Assembly: GCF_004923255.1 (NCBI RefSeq)
Contig: NZ_QYRT01000008.1
Coordinates: 62,001-126,000 of the forward strand
Length of the DNA stretch: 64,000 nucleotides
From: Subtercola vilae
GTDB taxonomy: Bacteria > Actinomycetota > Actinomycetes > Actinomycetales > Microbacteriaceae
Reading direction: 5' to 3'
The notes beneath the pieces were generated by a model that saw nothing but the letters and a program-made list of their open reading frames with translations, was not told the origin of the DNA and ran no database searches. This document shows, piece after piece, positions 55,244-63,526 of this stretch; position 1 is the first letter of the stretch, and each line of letters starts with the position of its first letter. Both the position numbers and the translations under genes were made by a program.

Positions 55244-56110
55244 ATGGCATCCACCGGGCGCGCCGCCCCGACCGACGAGATCGTGGTGTCGGGGGTGTCG
55301 AAAATCTATGGCTCCGGCGCGGCCGAGGTGGCGGCCCTCTCGAACGTCGACCTCACGGTGCGGCGCGGGCAGTTCGTCAGCATCATCGGCCCGAGCGGGT
55401 GCGGCAAGTCGACGCTACTGCGCCTGATCGCCGGCCTCGAGACGGCCGACGCGGGTGAGGTGAGCGTGTTCGGCTCCGACCCCGATGAGGCGTGCGCCGT
55501 GAAGATGATCGGCTTCGTGCCGCAGGTTCCGGCGCTGCTGCCGTGGCTGTCGGTGCTGCAGAATGTCACGCTGCCATCGAAACTGAACAGGCGGGCGGAT
55601 GCCCTGCGGCGCCGTCTGCCCGGCCACATCGATCGGGCTGCCGCGCCCTCCCGCGCCGCAGCCAGAGACGGCGCGGCTGCCGATGCCATCGCCATTCTCG
55701 AGACCATCGGGCTGGGTGACTCGCTCGGGCGGCTGCCGCACGAGCTCTCGGGTGGCATGCAGCAGCGCGTGGCCCTCGCGCGCGCCTTCGCCATTCACGC
55801 CGACGTACTGCTCATGGACGAACCCTTCTCCGCCCTCGACGAGTTCACCCGCGAAGCCGCCCAGGTTCAGCTGCTCGAGCTCTGGGAGCGGCAGCGCACA
55901 ACGGTGGTGTTCGTCACGCACTCGGTGGCAGAGGCCGTGGTGCTGAGCGACACCGTGGTGGTCATGTCGGGCCGGCCGGGGCATATCGACGCCGTGATCG
56001 ACATCGACCTTCCGCGCCCGCGGCGGCAGGGGTTGCTCGAGTCGGCAGCGCTGCACCTGTGGGAAGACCGGGTGCGGGCACAACTGCAGACCGCGTGGGC
56101 GCCGCGATGA
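55244..56110 (+). CDS. NitT/TauT-type ABC importer, ATPase
   Basis: A 288-residue ATPase similar to SsuB/TauB: Walker A GPSGCGKST near residue 50, Q-loop VPQVPALLPWLSVLQNV, signature LSGGMQQRVALARAF, Walker B VLLMDEPFSALD, H-loop VTHSVAEAV. About 25 extra Arg/Ala residues are inserted before the signature region. It drives the permease encoded with a 4-nt overlap downstream. Confidence 0.93.
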   Translation: MASTGRAAPTDEIVVSGVSKIYGSGAAEVAALSNVDLTVRRGQFVSIIGPSGCGKSTLLRLIAGLETADAGEVSVFGSDPDEACAVKMIGFVPQVPALLPWLSVLQNVTLPSKLNRRADALRRRLPGHIDRAAAPSRAAARDGAAADAIAILETIGLGDSLGRLPHELSGGMQQRVALARAFAIHADVLLMDEPFSALDEFTREAAQVQLLELWERQRTTVVFVTHSVAEAVVLSDTVVVMSGRPGHIDAVIDIDLPRPRRQGLLESAALHLWEDRVRAQLQTAWAPR

Positions 56111-56994
56111 GCGCGGGCGGCGGGGTGAGCGGCGGCACGAGTCGCGGCGCGAATCGTGGTGCGAACGGGGCCGCGAGCCGGGCATCCGGTAGCCGTACCT
56201 GTCGCCCCAGCGAGCCGCAACGCTCGAGGCTGCTGCGACCGGGCTTCTGGCTGCCCGCCGTCGTTGCCGTCGTCGTCGCGGGGCTCGTCTGGGAATTCGT
56301 GGCCATCAACAACACCTATCTGCTGCCGCGGCTCGGGGCCGTGGCGATGGCCGTCATCACCGAGCCCGCTTTCTATCTGCAGAACGCGGGCGTCACGCTG
56401 GCCGAGGCGCTGATCGGGCTCGTGATCGGCTTCGTCGCCGCGTTCGTGGTCGCCGTGCTCGTCACCGAGTCGGGGCTGCTGCGGCGGGCCATCATGCCGC
56501 TCGCCGTGGTGCTGAATGTGACCCCCGTGGTGGCTATCGCACCCGCCCTGGTGGTGGCGTTCGGCTTCGGCCCGGCACCGAAGCTCATCGTGACCGCGCT
56601 CATCACTTTCTTTCCCATTCTGATGAACCTGATCACCGGGCTGAACTCGGTGTCTCCTCCTGTGCTGCAGGTCTTTCGCACGCTGCGGGCCTCGCGCCTC
56701 GAGGTGCTGCTGCGGCTCCGGATGCCCTCCAGCCTGCCGTTCGTCTTCGCGGCCCTGAGGGTGGTGTTCCCGCTCTCGGTGGTCGGCGCGGTGGTGGCCG
56801 AGTTCTCGGCACCGGGCGCCGCCCAAGGCCTCGGAACCGTCATCAGCGTCGCCTCCTCGAACTCGCGCCTGGCCGTGGTGTACGCCGCGATCGGCTGCCT
56901 CGCCCTGATGGGCGCCGTGCTTCTGCTGCTGGTCACTCTGCTCGAACGGCGGGTGTTGCGCTGGCACGAATCGCAGCTGCTCAAACGCGAGTAG
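56107..56994 (+). CDS. NitT/TauT-type ABC importer, permease
   Basis: A 295-residue permease. A Gly/Ser/Arg-rich N-terminus of about 45 residues precedes six helices with AGLVWEFVAINNTYLLPRL and the coupling motif FRTLRASRLEVLLRLRMPSSLPFVFAALRVVFPLSVVGAVVAE. It overlaps the ATPase gene as ATGA. The family imports taurine, sulfonates, nitrate or thiamine precursors. Confidence 0.9.
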   Translation: MSAGGGVSGGTSRGANRGANGAASRASGSRTCRPSEPQRSRLLRPGFWLPAVVAVVVAGLVWEFVAINNTYLLPRLGAVAMAVITEPAFYLQNAGVTLAEALIGLVIGFVAAFVVAVLVTESGLLRRAIMPLAVVLNVTPVVAIAPALVVAFGFGPAPKLIVTALITFFPILMNLITGLNSVSPPVLQVFRTLRASRLEVLLRLRMPSSLPFVFAALRVVFPLSVVGAVVAEFSAPGAAQGLGTVISVASSNSRLAVVYAAIGCLALMGAVLLLLVTLLERRVLRWHESQLLKRE

Positions 56995-57054
56995 CCTGAG
57001 ACTCCCGAAACTCTTCGCGCTCCTCCTCATGCTGGCCCACACCCGGAGACACCC

Positions 57055-58152
57055 ATGCCCTCCCTTCGAGCAACAGCGCTCCCGGTTCTCGCCCTCGTCG
57101 TTGCGGCTGTCGCAGTGCTGACCGGATGCTCGTCGAACAGCACCCCGGCCCCTTCGGTCTCGCCGGGCAGCGCCGTTTCGGCCGCCCGGTGCGCCGAGAA
57201 CAAGGCCGCGGGCACCCTCACGTACGTCACCGGCTTTCAGTACCAGGCGTCGGCGTCGATCCTCGACATTCTGGCGGCGAAGCAGCTCGGCTACTTCGCC
57301 GCGGTGTGCCTCGACGTGAAGATCCAGCCCGGCACCGGAGACACCGCCGGCAACGCGCAGCTCGTGGCCGCCGGTACGGCGACCCTCACCGATCTGGGTG
57401 GCGACGGCGACCTGCTGCTGGCCCGCGCGAACGGCGTGAATGTCACAGCCATCGCGACGTACGGCCAGGTGCCGATCACCACGCTGATGACCGCCACCAC
57501 CGTCACCGACCTCAAACAGCTCGAGGGCACGACCCTCGGCCAGAAGGGCCAGCTTCCACCCGAGCTGCAGGCCATGCTTGTGAAGAATGGCGTCGATGTG
57601 TCGAAGATCACGCAGGTCGTGGTGGGCTACGACCCCACGATTCTGCCGCGCGGGCAGGTGCAGTCGCTCACCGGCTACAAGTCGAACGAGCCGCTCACGT
57701 TGAAGGCCGACGGCGACACAGTGAAGCTCTGGAACCCCGAAGACTATGGCATACCCGGCACCTTCGGCACGGTCGCGGCCAACCCCGCGTTCGTGACGGC
57801 GAACCCCACCGCCACAGAAGACTTTCTGCGCGCGGCGTTTCACGCCTACGACTACTGCCTCACGAATGCGTCGGAGTGCGTGAACGACGCTGCCGCGCTC
57901 GCCGGTGGCGGAGCGAGCTACGACGTGGCCCACAACCTCGCGGTCTGGCAGACCGAGAGCGGCCTCGTCGCGTCGTCGCAGCCGGCCGGCACCCCGCTCG
58001 GGTCGTTGAACACCGATCTGATGGCGAAGGAGGCCGCGTTTCTCGTCGACAGCAAGCAGCTGGCGAGCGTTCCCGACATCAGCGCGTTCGCCGACACGTC
58101 GGTGGTGAAGGCGATCTACAACGGCACGACCCTGGTGTGGCCTGCGCCGTGA
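57055..58152 (+). CDS. NitT/TauT or NMT1-like ABC importer, binding lipoprotein
   Basis: A 365-residue lipoprotein with lipobox LTGC near residue 24 and an NMT1/THI5-like domain: LTYVTGFQYQASASILDILAAKQLGYFAAVCLDVKIQPG, then QLVAAGTATLTDLGGDGDLLLAR. LTLKADGDTVKLWNPEDYGIPGTFGTVAANPAF reads like the hinge and second lobe. Four Cys outside the lipobox may pair. The ligand is unknown; a thiamine-pyrimidine or sulfonate precursor is plausible. It begins 60 nt after the permease. Confidence 0.85.
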   Translation: MPSLRATALPVLALVVAAVAVLTGCSSNSTPAPSVSPGSAVSAARCAENKAAGTLTYVTGFQYQASASILDILAAKQLGYFAAVCLDVKIQPGTGDTAGNAQLVAAGTATLTDLGGDGDLLLARANGVNVTAIATYGQVPITTLMTATTVTDLKQLEGTTLGQKGQLPPELQAMLVKNGVDVSKITQVVVGYDPTILPRGQVQSLTGYKSNEPLTLKADGDTVKLWNPEDYGIPGTFGTVAANPAFVTANPTATEDFLRAAFHAYDYCLTNASECVNDAAALAGGGASYDVAHNLAVWQTESGLVASSQPAGTPLGSLNTDLMAKEAAFLVDSKQLASVPDISAFADTSVVKAIYNGTTLVWPAP

Positions 58153-58276
58153 CGCGGGGCTGAGCATCCGGTGGCCGGCTGAGCGTTCGGTCGGCAGCGG
58201 TTCGTGCGGGGCCCCGGATGCGCGGGCCGGCGCAGGCGTGCAGGTGACGGTCAGCTTGCCCCACGTCTGGCGAGCG

Positions 58277-58282
58277 TAGTGT
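58277..58282 (+). promoter_or_regulatory. Leaderless promoter -10 of the molybdoenzyme gene
   Basis: TAGTGT, 6 nt (gagccc), ATG at 58289. Confidence 0.5.
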
Positions 58283-58288
58283 GAGCCC

Positions 58289-59857
58289 ATGCGACGAAGT
58301 GTGTGGTCTGCCCTGACGGGAATCGTCGCTGCTCTCAGCGTTCTGGCCGTTGCCGAGGTGGTGGCTGCGTTCGTCGATGCCGAGAGCAGCCCGCTGTTCG
58401 CGGTGGGTTCGCTCGTCATCGACCTGGCGCCGCCGGGGGTCAAAGAGCTGACCATCTCGCTCTTCGGTACCGGTGACAAGGCGGCGCTCCTCAGCATTCT
58501 CGGCATCGTGGTCGTGGTCGGCGCCGCAGCCGCGGGGCTGCTTGAGCAGCGCAGACCGCCCTACGGAACCGTCGTGCTCGTCGCCTTCTCCGCCATCGCG
58601 GTGATCGCCGTGACCACCCGCTCAGGCGCGACGGTGCTGTCAGCCATTCCCACCGTGATCGGCATGATCGTGGGGGTCTTCGTGCTGCGGTCGCTGCACC
58701 TGAGACTCGGCCGGTGGCAGACGCGCGAGGCGGGTTCGCGTGCGAAGGTGACGAAGCAGGCGACCGCCCGAACCGGGCCGGCCGCGCTCGAGCGGCGCCA
58801 ATTCCTGGTGTTCCTGGGTGTGGCGGGAGCGGTGTCCATTGTGGCCGGCATCGGAGCCCGTGCGATGAACGCAGGTGCTGCGGCCGTGAGTACCGCCCGG
58901 GCCGCCCTGAAGTTGCCGGTCGCCGGCACACCGGCCCCGGGCATCCCGAGCGGAGCAGAACTCGGGCTGACGAACCTGAGCCCGGTCATCACGCCGGCCG
59001 CCGACTTCTACCGCATCGACACGGCTCTGCAGGTTCCGCAGCTGAACCCCGACACGTGGAGCCTCAAGATCATCGGCATGGTCGAGAACGAGGTCGAGAT
59101 CTCGTTCGCTGACCTGCTCGCGTTGCCGCTCGTCGAGAACGCCACCACTCTCACCTGCGTCTCGAACGAGGTGGGCGGCAATCTCATCGGCACTGCGCTG
59201 TGGCTCGGTTACCCCATTCGCGACTTGCTCACGCGGGCGAAACCCACCGCGGGAGCCGACATGGTGTTGTCGCGCAGCTCAGACGGGTTCACGGCCGGCA
59301 CGCCGCTCGAGGTGCTGCAAGACACGAACCGGCAGTCGCTGTTGGCTGTCGGGATGAACGGCGCGCCGCTGCCCGTCGAACACGGGTTCCCCGTGCGCAT
59401 GGTGGTGCCGGGCCTCTACGGCTACGTCTCGGCCACCAAGTGGGTCGTCGAGATGAAGGTCACCACCTTCGCCCAGGACATGGGCTACTGGACCCCGCGC
59501 GGCTGGAACGCCCTCGGCCCCGTGAAGACGTCGTCGCGCATCGACACCCCGCGCTCGAATGCCGGGCTCGCTGCCGGCGCTGTCGCCATCGCGGGGGTCG
59601 CGTGGGCGCAGCACACCGGCGTGGCCAGGGTCGAGGTGCGGATCGACAACGGCGCCTGGGCCGAGGCGACCCTTGCCGACGCCATCTCGGCCGACACGTG
59701 GCGCCAGTGGGTGCTGCAGTGGAACGCGACCGCCGGCGACCACACCATCGCTGTGCGGGCCACCGACGCCTCGGGCTACACCCAGACCGCCGACCAGGCG
59801 CCTCCCGCGCCCGACGGCTCCACTGGCTACCACACGATCTCGGTGCACGTCAGCTAG
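58289..59857 (+). CDS. Membrane-anchored molybdopterin oxidoreductase (sulfite-oxidase-like)
   Basis: A 522-residue fusion. Four to five hydrophobic helices occupy the first 150 residues, then a twin-arginine-like ERRQFLVFLGVAGAVSIVAG segment near 170. The sulfite-oxidase-type molybdopterin domain follows, with the Mo-ligand Cys in ATTLTCVSNEVGGNLIG near 290 and GFPVRMVVPGLYGYVSATKWV near 370. A Mo-co dimerisation beta domain closes the protein (WAQHTGVARVEVRIDNGAW). The catalytic part is predicted outside the membrane. The substrate is unknown. Confidence 0.9.
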   Translation: MRRSVWSALTGIVAALSVLAVAEVVAAFVDAESSPLFAVGSLVIDLAPPGVKELTISLFGTGDKAALLSILGIVVVVGAAAAGLLEQRRPPYGTVVLVAFSAIAVIAVTTRSGATVLSAIPTVIGMIVGVFVLRSLHLRLGRWQTREAGSRAKVTKQATARTGPAALERRQFLVFLGVAGAVSIVAGIGARAMNAGAAAVSTARAALKLPVAGTPAPGIPSGAELGLTNLSPVITPAADFYRIDTALQVPQLNPDTWSLKIIGMVENEVEISFADLLALPLVENATTLTCVSNEVGGNLIGTALWLGYPIRDLLTRAKPTAGADMVLSRSSDGFTAGTPLEVLQDTNRQSLLAVGMNGAPLPVEHGFPVRMVVPGLYGYVSATKWVVEMKVTTFAQDMGYWTPRGWNALGPVKTSSRIDTPRSNAGLAAGAVAIAGVAWAQHTGVARVEVRIDNGAWAEATLADAISADTWRQWVLQWNATAGDHTIAVRATDASGYTQTADQAPPAPDGSTGYHTISVHVS

Positions 59858-59914
59858 CTGCTGGAGCGTGCAGTGCCGTGCCGTGCCGTGCAGTGCGGGG
59901 CGGAGCGGTGCGGG

Positions 59915-62062
59915 TCAGCCGATCAGCGAGGGCCGCAGGTCGCGCAGCGTGCGCGACCGGGTGGTGCGCCCGGCGAGGAAGTACGTGAAGGCGAGGGCTC
60001 CGAGCAGCCACACGGCAATCACCCCTACGTCGTTCAGCGCGAGTGACAGGTCGCCGCCGTACATGAGCTGGCGTATGCCGTCGACTGCGTAACTCATCGG
60101 CAGCGCGTGGTGGAGCGCCCCGAGCGGCCCGGGCAGCGTCTGCCACGGGAACGTTCCGCCGGCCGTCACGAGCTGCAGCACCATCAGCACGAGCCCGAGG
60201 AACTGCCCCACGCTGCCGAGCCACACGTTCAGCGCCAGAATGATGGCCACGAACGTGACCGATGTGAACATCATGAACAACAGCATGAGGGCCGGGTTCG
60301 CCACGGTGAAGCCGAGCAGCACGGTGACAACGAAGTACACCGCCGCCATCTGCACCGCGCCGAGCAGCGCGGGCGCGAGCCAGCCCGCCGCGACGACACG
60401 CAGCGGCGCCTTGATCGCGGTGAGCGCGCGCCGGGAGAGCGGCTTGATGATGAGGAACAGCGCGTAGATGCCGATCCAGGCCGCCAGGCTGATGAAGAAC
60501 GGGGCCATGCCGGCGCCGTAGGTCGTCGCTTTCGTCACGGTGTCGGTATCGACGCGGGCAGGGGTGGCGATGGTCGCTGCGGCGGCCTGTCGCTGGTCGG
60601 CGCTGTAGTTCGGCACCTGCGCCTCACCCGACACGAGCCCGTCACGCAGTTGCGCGGCGCCCGTGTTCAGCTGGGTGGCCCCCGTGGCGAGCGTGCTGCT
60701 GCCGTCGGCGAGCTGCTGTGTTCCACCGGCGAGGGTTGTGGCGCCGTCGGAGAGCTGCTGGTTCGCGCTGGCGAGGGCGGCAGCGCCGGTGGCGAGCTGG
60801 GCTGTTCCGGTGGCGAGCGAGGATGCCCCGGTCGACACCTGCTGCGTGCCGGAGGCGACCTGCGCGGCGCCGCTGGCGGCGGAGGCGATGCCGGCGCTCA
60901 AGGCGGGTGCGGCATCCGCCAGCTTCTGCGTGCCGGCGGCGACCTGGTTCGCACCAGAAGAGAGCTGGTTCACCTGGTCTTGGGCCGTCTTCACCTGGTC
61001 ATTGCCATTGTTGATGGCGGTGCCCACCTGGTCGAGTTGCGCGAGGATGGGTGCCTGCTGCTCGGCCGTGAGGCCGAGAGCGGTGAGCTGGTTCACGATG
61101 TCGGCGCGCGCCGTGGGTACCTGGTCGGCGGCAGCCTGGGCGAGGCCGGCGGCCACCCCCACGTCGCTCGCCAGAGTCTTGTTGCCGGCCGCAACCTGGG
61201 CTGCCCCGGCCGCGAGGGCCGCGGTCTGCGCGGGCAGGCTCGACGACTGGCTCTGCAGCGACGACAGCCCCGAGCTCAACACCTGGGCGCCGTCGTTCGT
61301 CTTCGAGGCGCCAGACGCGAGGGCCGAAGCCCCGTTCGCGGCAGTCTGTGCACCCGTCGAGAGAGTGGATGCCCCCGCCGACGCCTCTGCGGCACCGCTG
61401 GCCAGCGCCTGTGCCCCCGTATTCGCTGTTGCCGCACCCGACGCGAGCGAGGCCGCGCCGGTCTGTGCCTGAGTGGTGCCGTCGGCGAGTGAATTCGCCC
61501 CGGACACCGCCGTCGCGAGGTTGTCGTGAATCGTAGAGAACCCGTTCAGAAACTGCAGCGCCGCAGCCTCACCGACCTGCTGGGAGATGCTGAGGCGCAC
61601 CTTCTCGGCCACCGTGGCGGCGATGGTCGAGGCGAGAAAGCTGTTGGTGTCGTTCGTGGTGAGCTGCACGACGGCCTGCTCGGGCGTGGCCGTTCCCGAC
61701 GAGGTGAGCAGCTTCGAGAAGTCAGGGCCGAGCGTCAGAATGAAGTCGTAGGTGCCGTTCTTGATGCCGGTTGCGGCGTCGGAGGCGCTCGCGTCGATCC
61801 ATTTGACACTGCCGTCGGCGACCAACTGGTCGCGCACCTGCGTGCCGTAGTTCACGGCGGCGCCGTTCAGGGTGGCGCCCTGGTCTTCGACCACGAGCGC
61901 GACCGGAATGTTCTTCACATTGCCATAGGGGTCGCTGTTGGCCCAGAGGTAGAGCCCCGCGTAGATGACGGGCACGAGCATCAGAGCTACGAGAGCCAGA
62001 CGGGCGAGCCCGGTGGCGGTCAGCCGGCGAAACTCGGTGCGAACGAGTGTCACGATCTTCAT
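59915..62062 (-). CDS. YhgE/Pip-family membrane protein
   Basis: A 715-residue protein. One membrane helix near residue 20-40 (LALVALMLVPVIYAGLYLW) is followed by an external alpha/beta part (VALVVEDQGATLNGAAVNYG). A long Ala/Gly/Ser/Thr-rich helical stalk of heptad-like repeats runs from about 185 to 470 (LASGAATANTGAQALASGAAE). Five C-terminal ABC-2-like helices end it (MAPFFISLAAWIGIYALFLI). The family includes phage-infection protein Pip and exporters linked to type VII-like secretion. It overlaps the upstream ATPase-like gene by 4 nt. Confidence 0.9.
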   Translation of the reverse strand: MKIVTLVRTEFRRLTATGLARLALVALMLVPVIYAGLYLWANSDPYGNVKNIPVALVVEDQGATLNGAAVNYGTQVRDQLVADGSVKWIDASASDAATGIKNGTYDFILTLGPDFSKLLTSSGTATPEQAVVQLTTNDTNSFLASTIAATVAEKVRLSISQQVGEAAALQFLNGFSTIHDNLATAVSGANSLADGTTQAQTGAASLASGAATANTGAQALASGAAEASAGASTLSTGAQTAANGASALASGASKTNDGAQVLSSGLSSLQSQSSSLPAQTAALAAGAAQVAAGNKTLASDVGVAAGLAQAAADQVPTARADIVNQLTALGLTAEQQAPILAQLDQVGTAINNGNDQVKTAQDQVNQLSSGANQVAAGTQKLADAAPALSAGIASAASGAAQVASGTQQVSTGASSLATGTAQLATGAAALASANQQLSDGATTLAGGTQQLADGSSTLATGATQLNTGAAQLRDGLVSGEAQVPNYSADQRQAAAATIATPARVDTDTVTKATTYGAGMAPFFISLAAWIGIYALFLIIKPLSRRALTAIKAPLRVVAAGWLAPALLGAVQMAAVYFVVTVLLGFTVANPALMLLFMMFTSVTFVAIILALNVWLGSVGQFLGLVLMVLQLVTAGGTFPWQTLPGPLGALHHALPMSYAVDGIRQLMYGGDLSLALNDVGVIAVWLLGALAFTYFLAGRTTRSRTLRDLRPSLIG

Positions 62063-62841
62063 GCGCGTTCCTTCGATTCTGGTGCTGCTGTCGATGCTGT
62101 GTCTGCTGTGGGCGATGCCGATACCGGTGCCGGCTCCGCGGCCAACGCCGCCGACTCGGCCTCGAGCTCGGCGAGCCGGGCCAGCTCGGCCAGCCGCTGC
62201 TCCTCGGCTGCGGCGGCCAGCGCGGCCAGTCGTTCGCTCTCGAGCGCCTCCACCTCGCCCCGCAGACCGTCGGCCGTGGCGCGACTCACGATGAGCAGCA
62301 CGGCCAGCCCGCGCCGGGCGAACTCCGCCGCGGTGGGCCACCATTCGGCCGGGTCGCCGCCGTGGCGGTCGGGCGTCGTCAGTACGAGGCCCCGGATGCC
62401 CGGCCGTGCCGCCGCGAGCTCACCGAGTACGTGCAACCGCACCGCCGCGGGGATGTTCGTGAGCTGCCAGGTCGCGTATTCAGTGGCGTCCAACTCGTCG
62501 ATCGCGCGCAGTGTCGCAGCGCGCCCGGAAGGAAGCCCGGCGAACATGAGCTCCTCCTGCACGACCGCGGTGAGCTTGAGATCGCCGACATGCTCGCTCA
62601 CGTCGGGAGCATCGACGATGGTGGTCGAGGCGCGCAGCGCCTCAGAGTCGGGTTCGCGCTCGAACGTGATGGTTCCGGCATCCGGAGCCATCCGACCCGT
62701 CGCCATGAGGGCGAGAAGCGTGGGTCGCTGGGCGGTCTCGACGACGGCGAGCGTCACCCTGCCGCTCTCGTAGCTCAGCGAGGTCTCGGGCAGGTTCTGC
62801 CCGTTCTCGCCCTTCGAGACGGCGCTCAGGATGACCTTCAT
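62059..62841 (-). CDS. Degenerate ABC-ATPase-like protein coupled to YhgE/Pip
   Basis: 260 residues. Secondary-structure order and residual motifs follow an ABC ATPase, but every catalytic motif is lost. Where Walker A belongs, VVETAQRPTLLALMATGRMAPDAGTITFE lacks G-x-x-x-x-G-K-S/T. The signature position reads NIPAAVRLHVLGELAAARP without LSGGQ. Walker B reads GLVLTTPDRHGG with no D-E. A Q-loop-like VQEELMFAGLPSGRA survives. Residues about 210-245 form a charged coiled coil (ALESERLAALAAAAEEQRLAEL). It probably scaffolds or regulates the Pip protein rather than hydrolysing ATP. Confidence 0.75.
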   Translation of the reverse strand: MKVILSAVSKGENGQNLPETSLSYESGRVTLAVVETAQRPTLLALMATGRMAPDAGTITFEREPDSEALRASTTIVDAPDVSEHVGDLKLTAVVQEELMFAGLPSGRAATLRAIDELDATEYATWQLTNIPAAVRLHVLGELAAARPGIRGLVLTTPDRHGGDPAEWWPTAAEFARRGLAVLLIVSRATADGLRGEVEALESERLAALAAAAEEQRLAELARLAELEAESAALAAEPAPVSASPTADTASTAAPESKERA

Positions 62842-63482
62842 GACGTCTTCTCCTCGATGAGCCGCAGCTCGGGGTTGTCGGTGACGACGGCGGTCGCTTC
62901 GCGCCATGAGAGGCCGGCGGCACCGAGGCCGGCAAGCATGACGAGGCGGTGCCCTTCGGCGCGCGAGAGGCTGTGGCGAACGGCCTCGTCGAGTACGCTC
63001 AGCGCCGCGCCCTCGATCAGGCGAGCGAGCGTGCCGGGTTCGATGTCGGGGCGAAGTTCCCCCGACTCCACGCCGCGGCGCACGATGGCCAGCAGTTGGG
63101 CGCGCAGTGGCGCGAGGGTCTCGCCGAACAGCTCACGTTGCGGCCCGCGAACGGCGAGTTGCGCCATGACTCGCACATGTTCGACCTCAGACCAGAGGCG
63201 TGCCCCGATGAGGGCGATGGCGATACGGGAATCCGGATGATCGACGGCGGCCAGGGCGGCGATCACTCGTTCGCTGCCCGAGGCCTGTAGCGCCACGATG
63301 AGTTTGTCGCGCGTGGCGAAGTGCCCGTAGATCGAGCGGCGGGAGAGCCCGGCGCCGGCGGCGATGGCTTCGAGCGAGGTGTCGGGGTCGCGGTTCAGCA
63401 GCAGGCGGGCGGAGTCGAGCAGCGCCTGGCGGTTCTCGGTGGCGTCGCGGCGCGGGGCTCGGGATGCGCTGAAATCATTCAC
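62838..63482 (-). CDS. TetR-family repressor of the Pip operon
   Basis: A 214-residue regulator with N-terminal helix-turn-helix NRQALLDSARLLLNRDPDTSLEAIAAGAGLSRRSIYGHFATRDKLI (residues 17-62), then a TetR_C-like helical core (GTLARLIEGAALSVLDEAV). It leads a three-gene operon with ATGA overlaps into the ATPase-like and Pip genes. GTG at 63482 is chosen because TACACT lies 7 nt upstream. Its own promoter contains a perfect operator. Confidence 0.9.
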   Translation of the reverse strand: MNDFSASRAPRRDATENRQALLDSARLLLNRDPDTSLEAIAAGAGLSRRSIYGHFATRDKLIVALQASGSERVIAALAAVDHPDSRIAIALIGARLWSEVEHVRVMAQLAVRGPQRELFGETLAPLRAQLLAIVRRGVESGELRPDIEPGTLARLIEGAALSVLDEAVRHSLSRAEGHRLVMLAGLGAAGLSWREATAVVTDNPELRLIEEKTS

Positions 63483-63489
63483 GCATCCC

Positions 63490-63523
63490 AGTGTAATAAC
63501 TTGCACATCACCGTGCAAGTTAT
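63490..63523 (-). promoter_or_regulatory. Promoter and TetR operator of the Pip operon
   Basis: On the minus strand TTGCAC (-35, 63513-63518) and TACACT (-10, 63490-63495) are 17 nt apart. The palindrome ATAACTTGCAC (63496-63506), 6 nt, GTGCAAGTTAT (63513-63523) has perfect 11-bp arms and covers the -35 and the whole spacer, so bound TetR would occlude polymerase. Confidence 0.9.
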
Positions 63524-63526
63524 CGC

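Noticed and set aside
55867-58506. 879-codon minus-strand open frame across the ABC importer genes
   Set aside because: It is antisense to three clear transporter genes and is low-complexity His/Arg/Gly.
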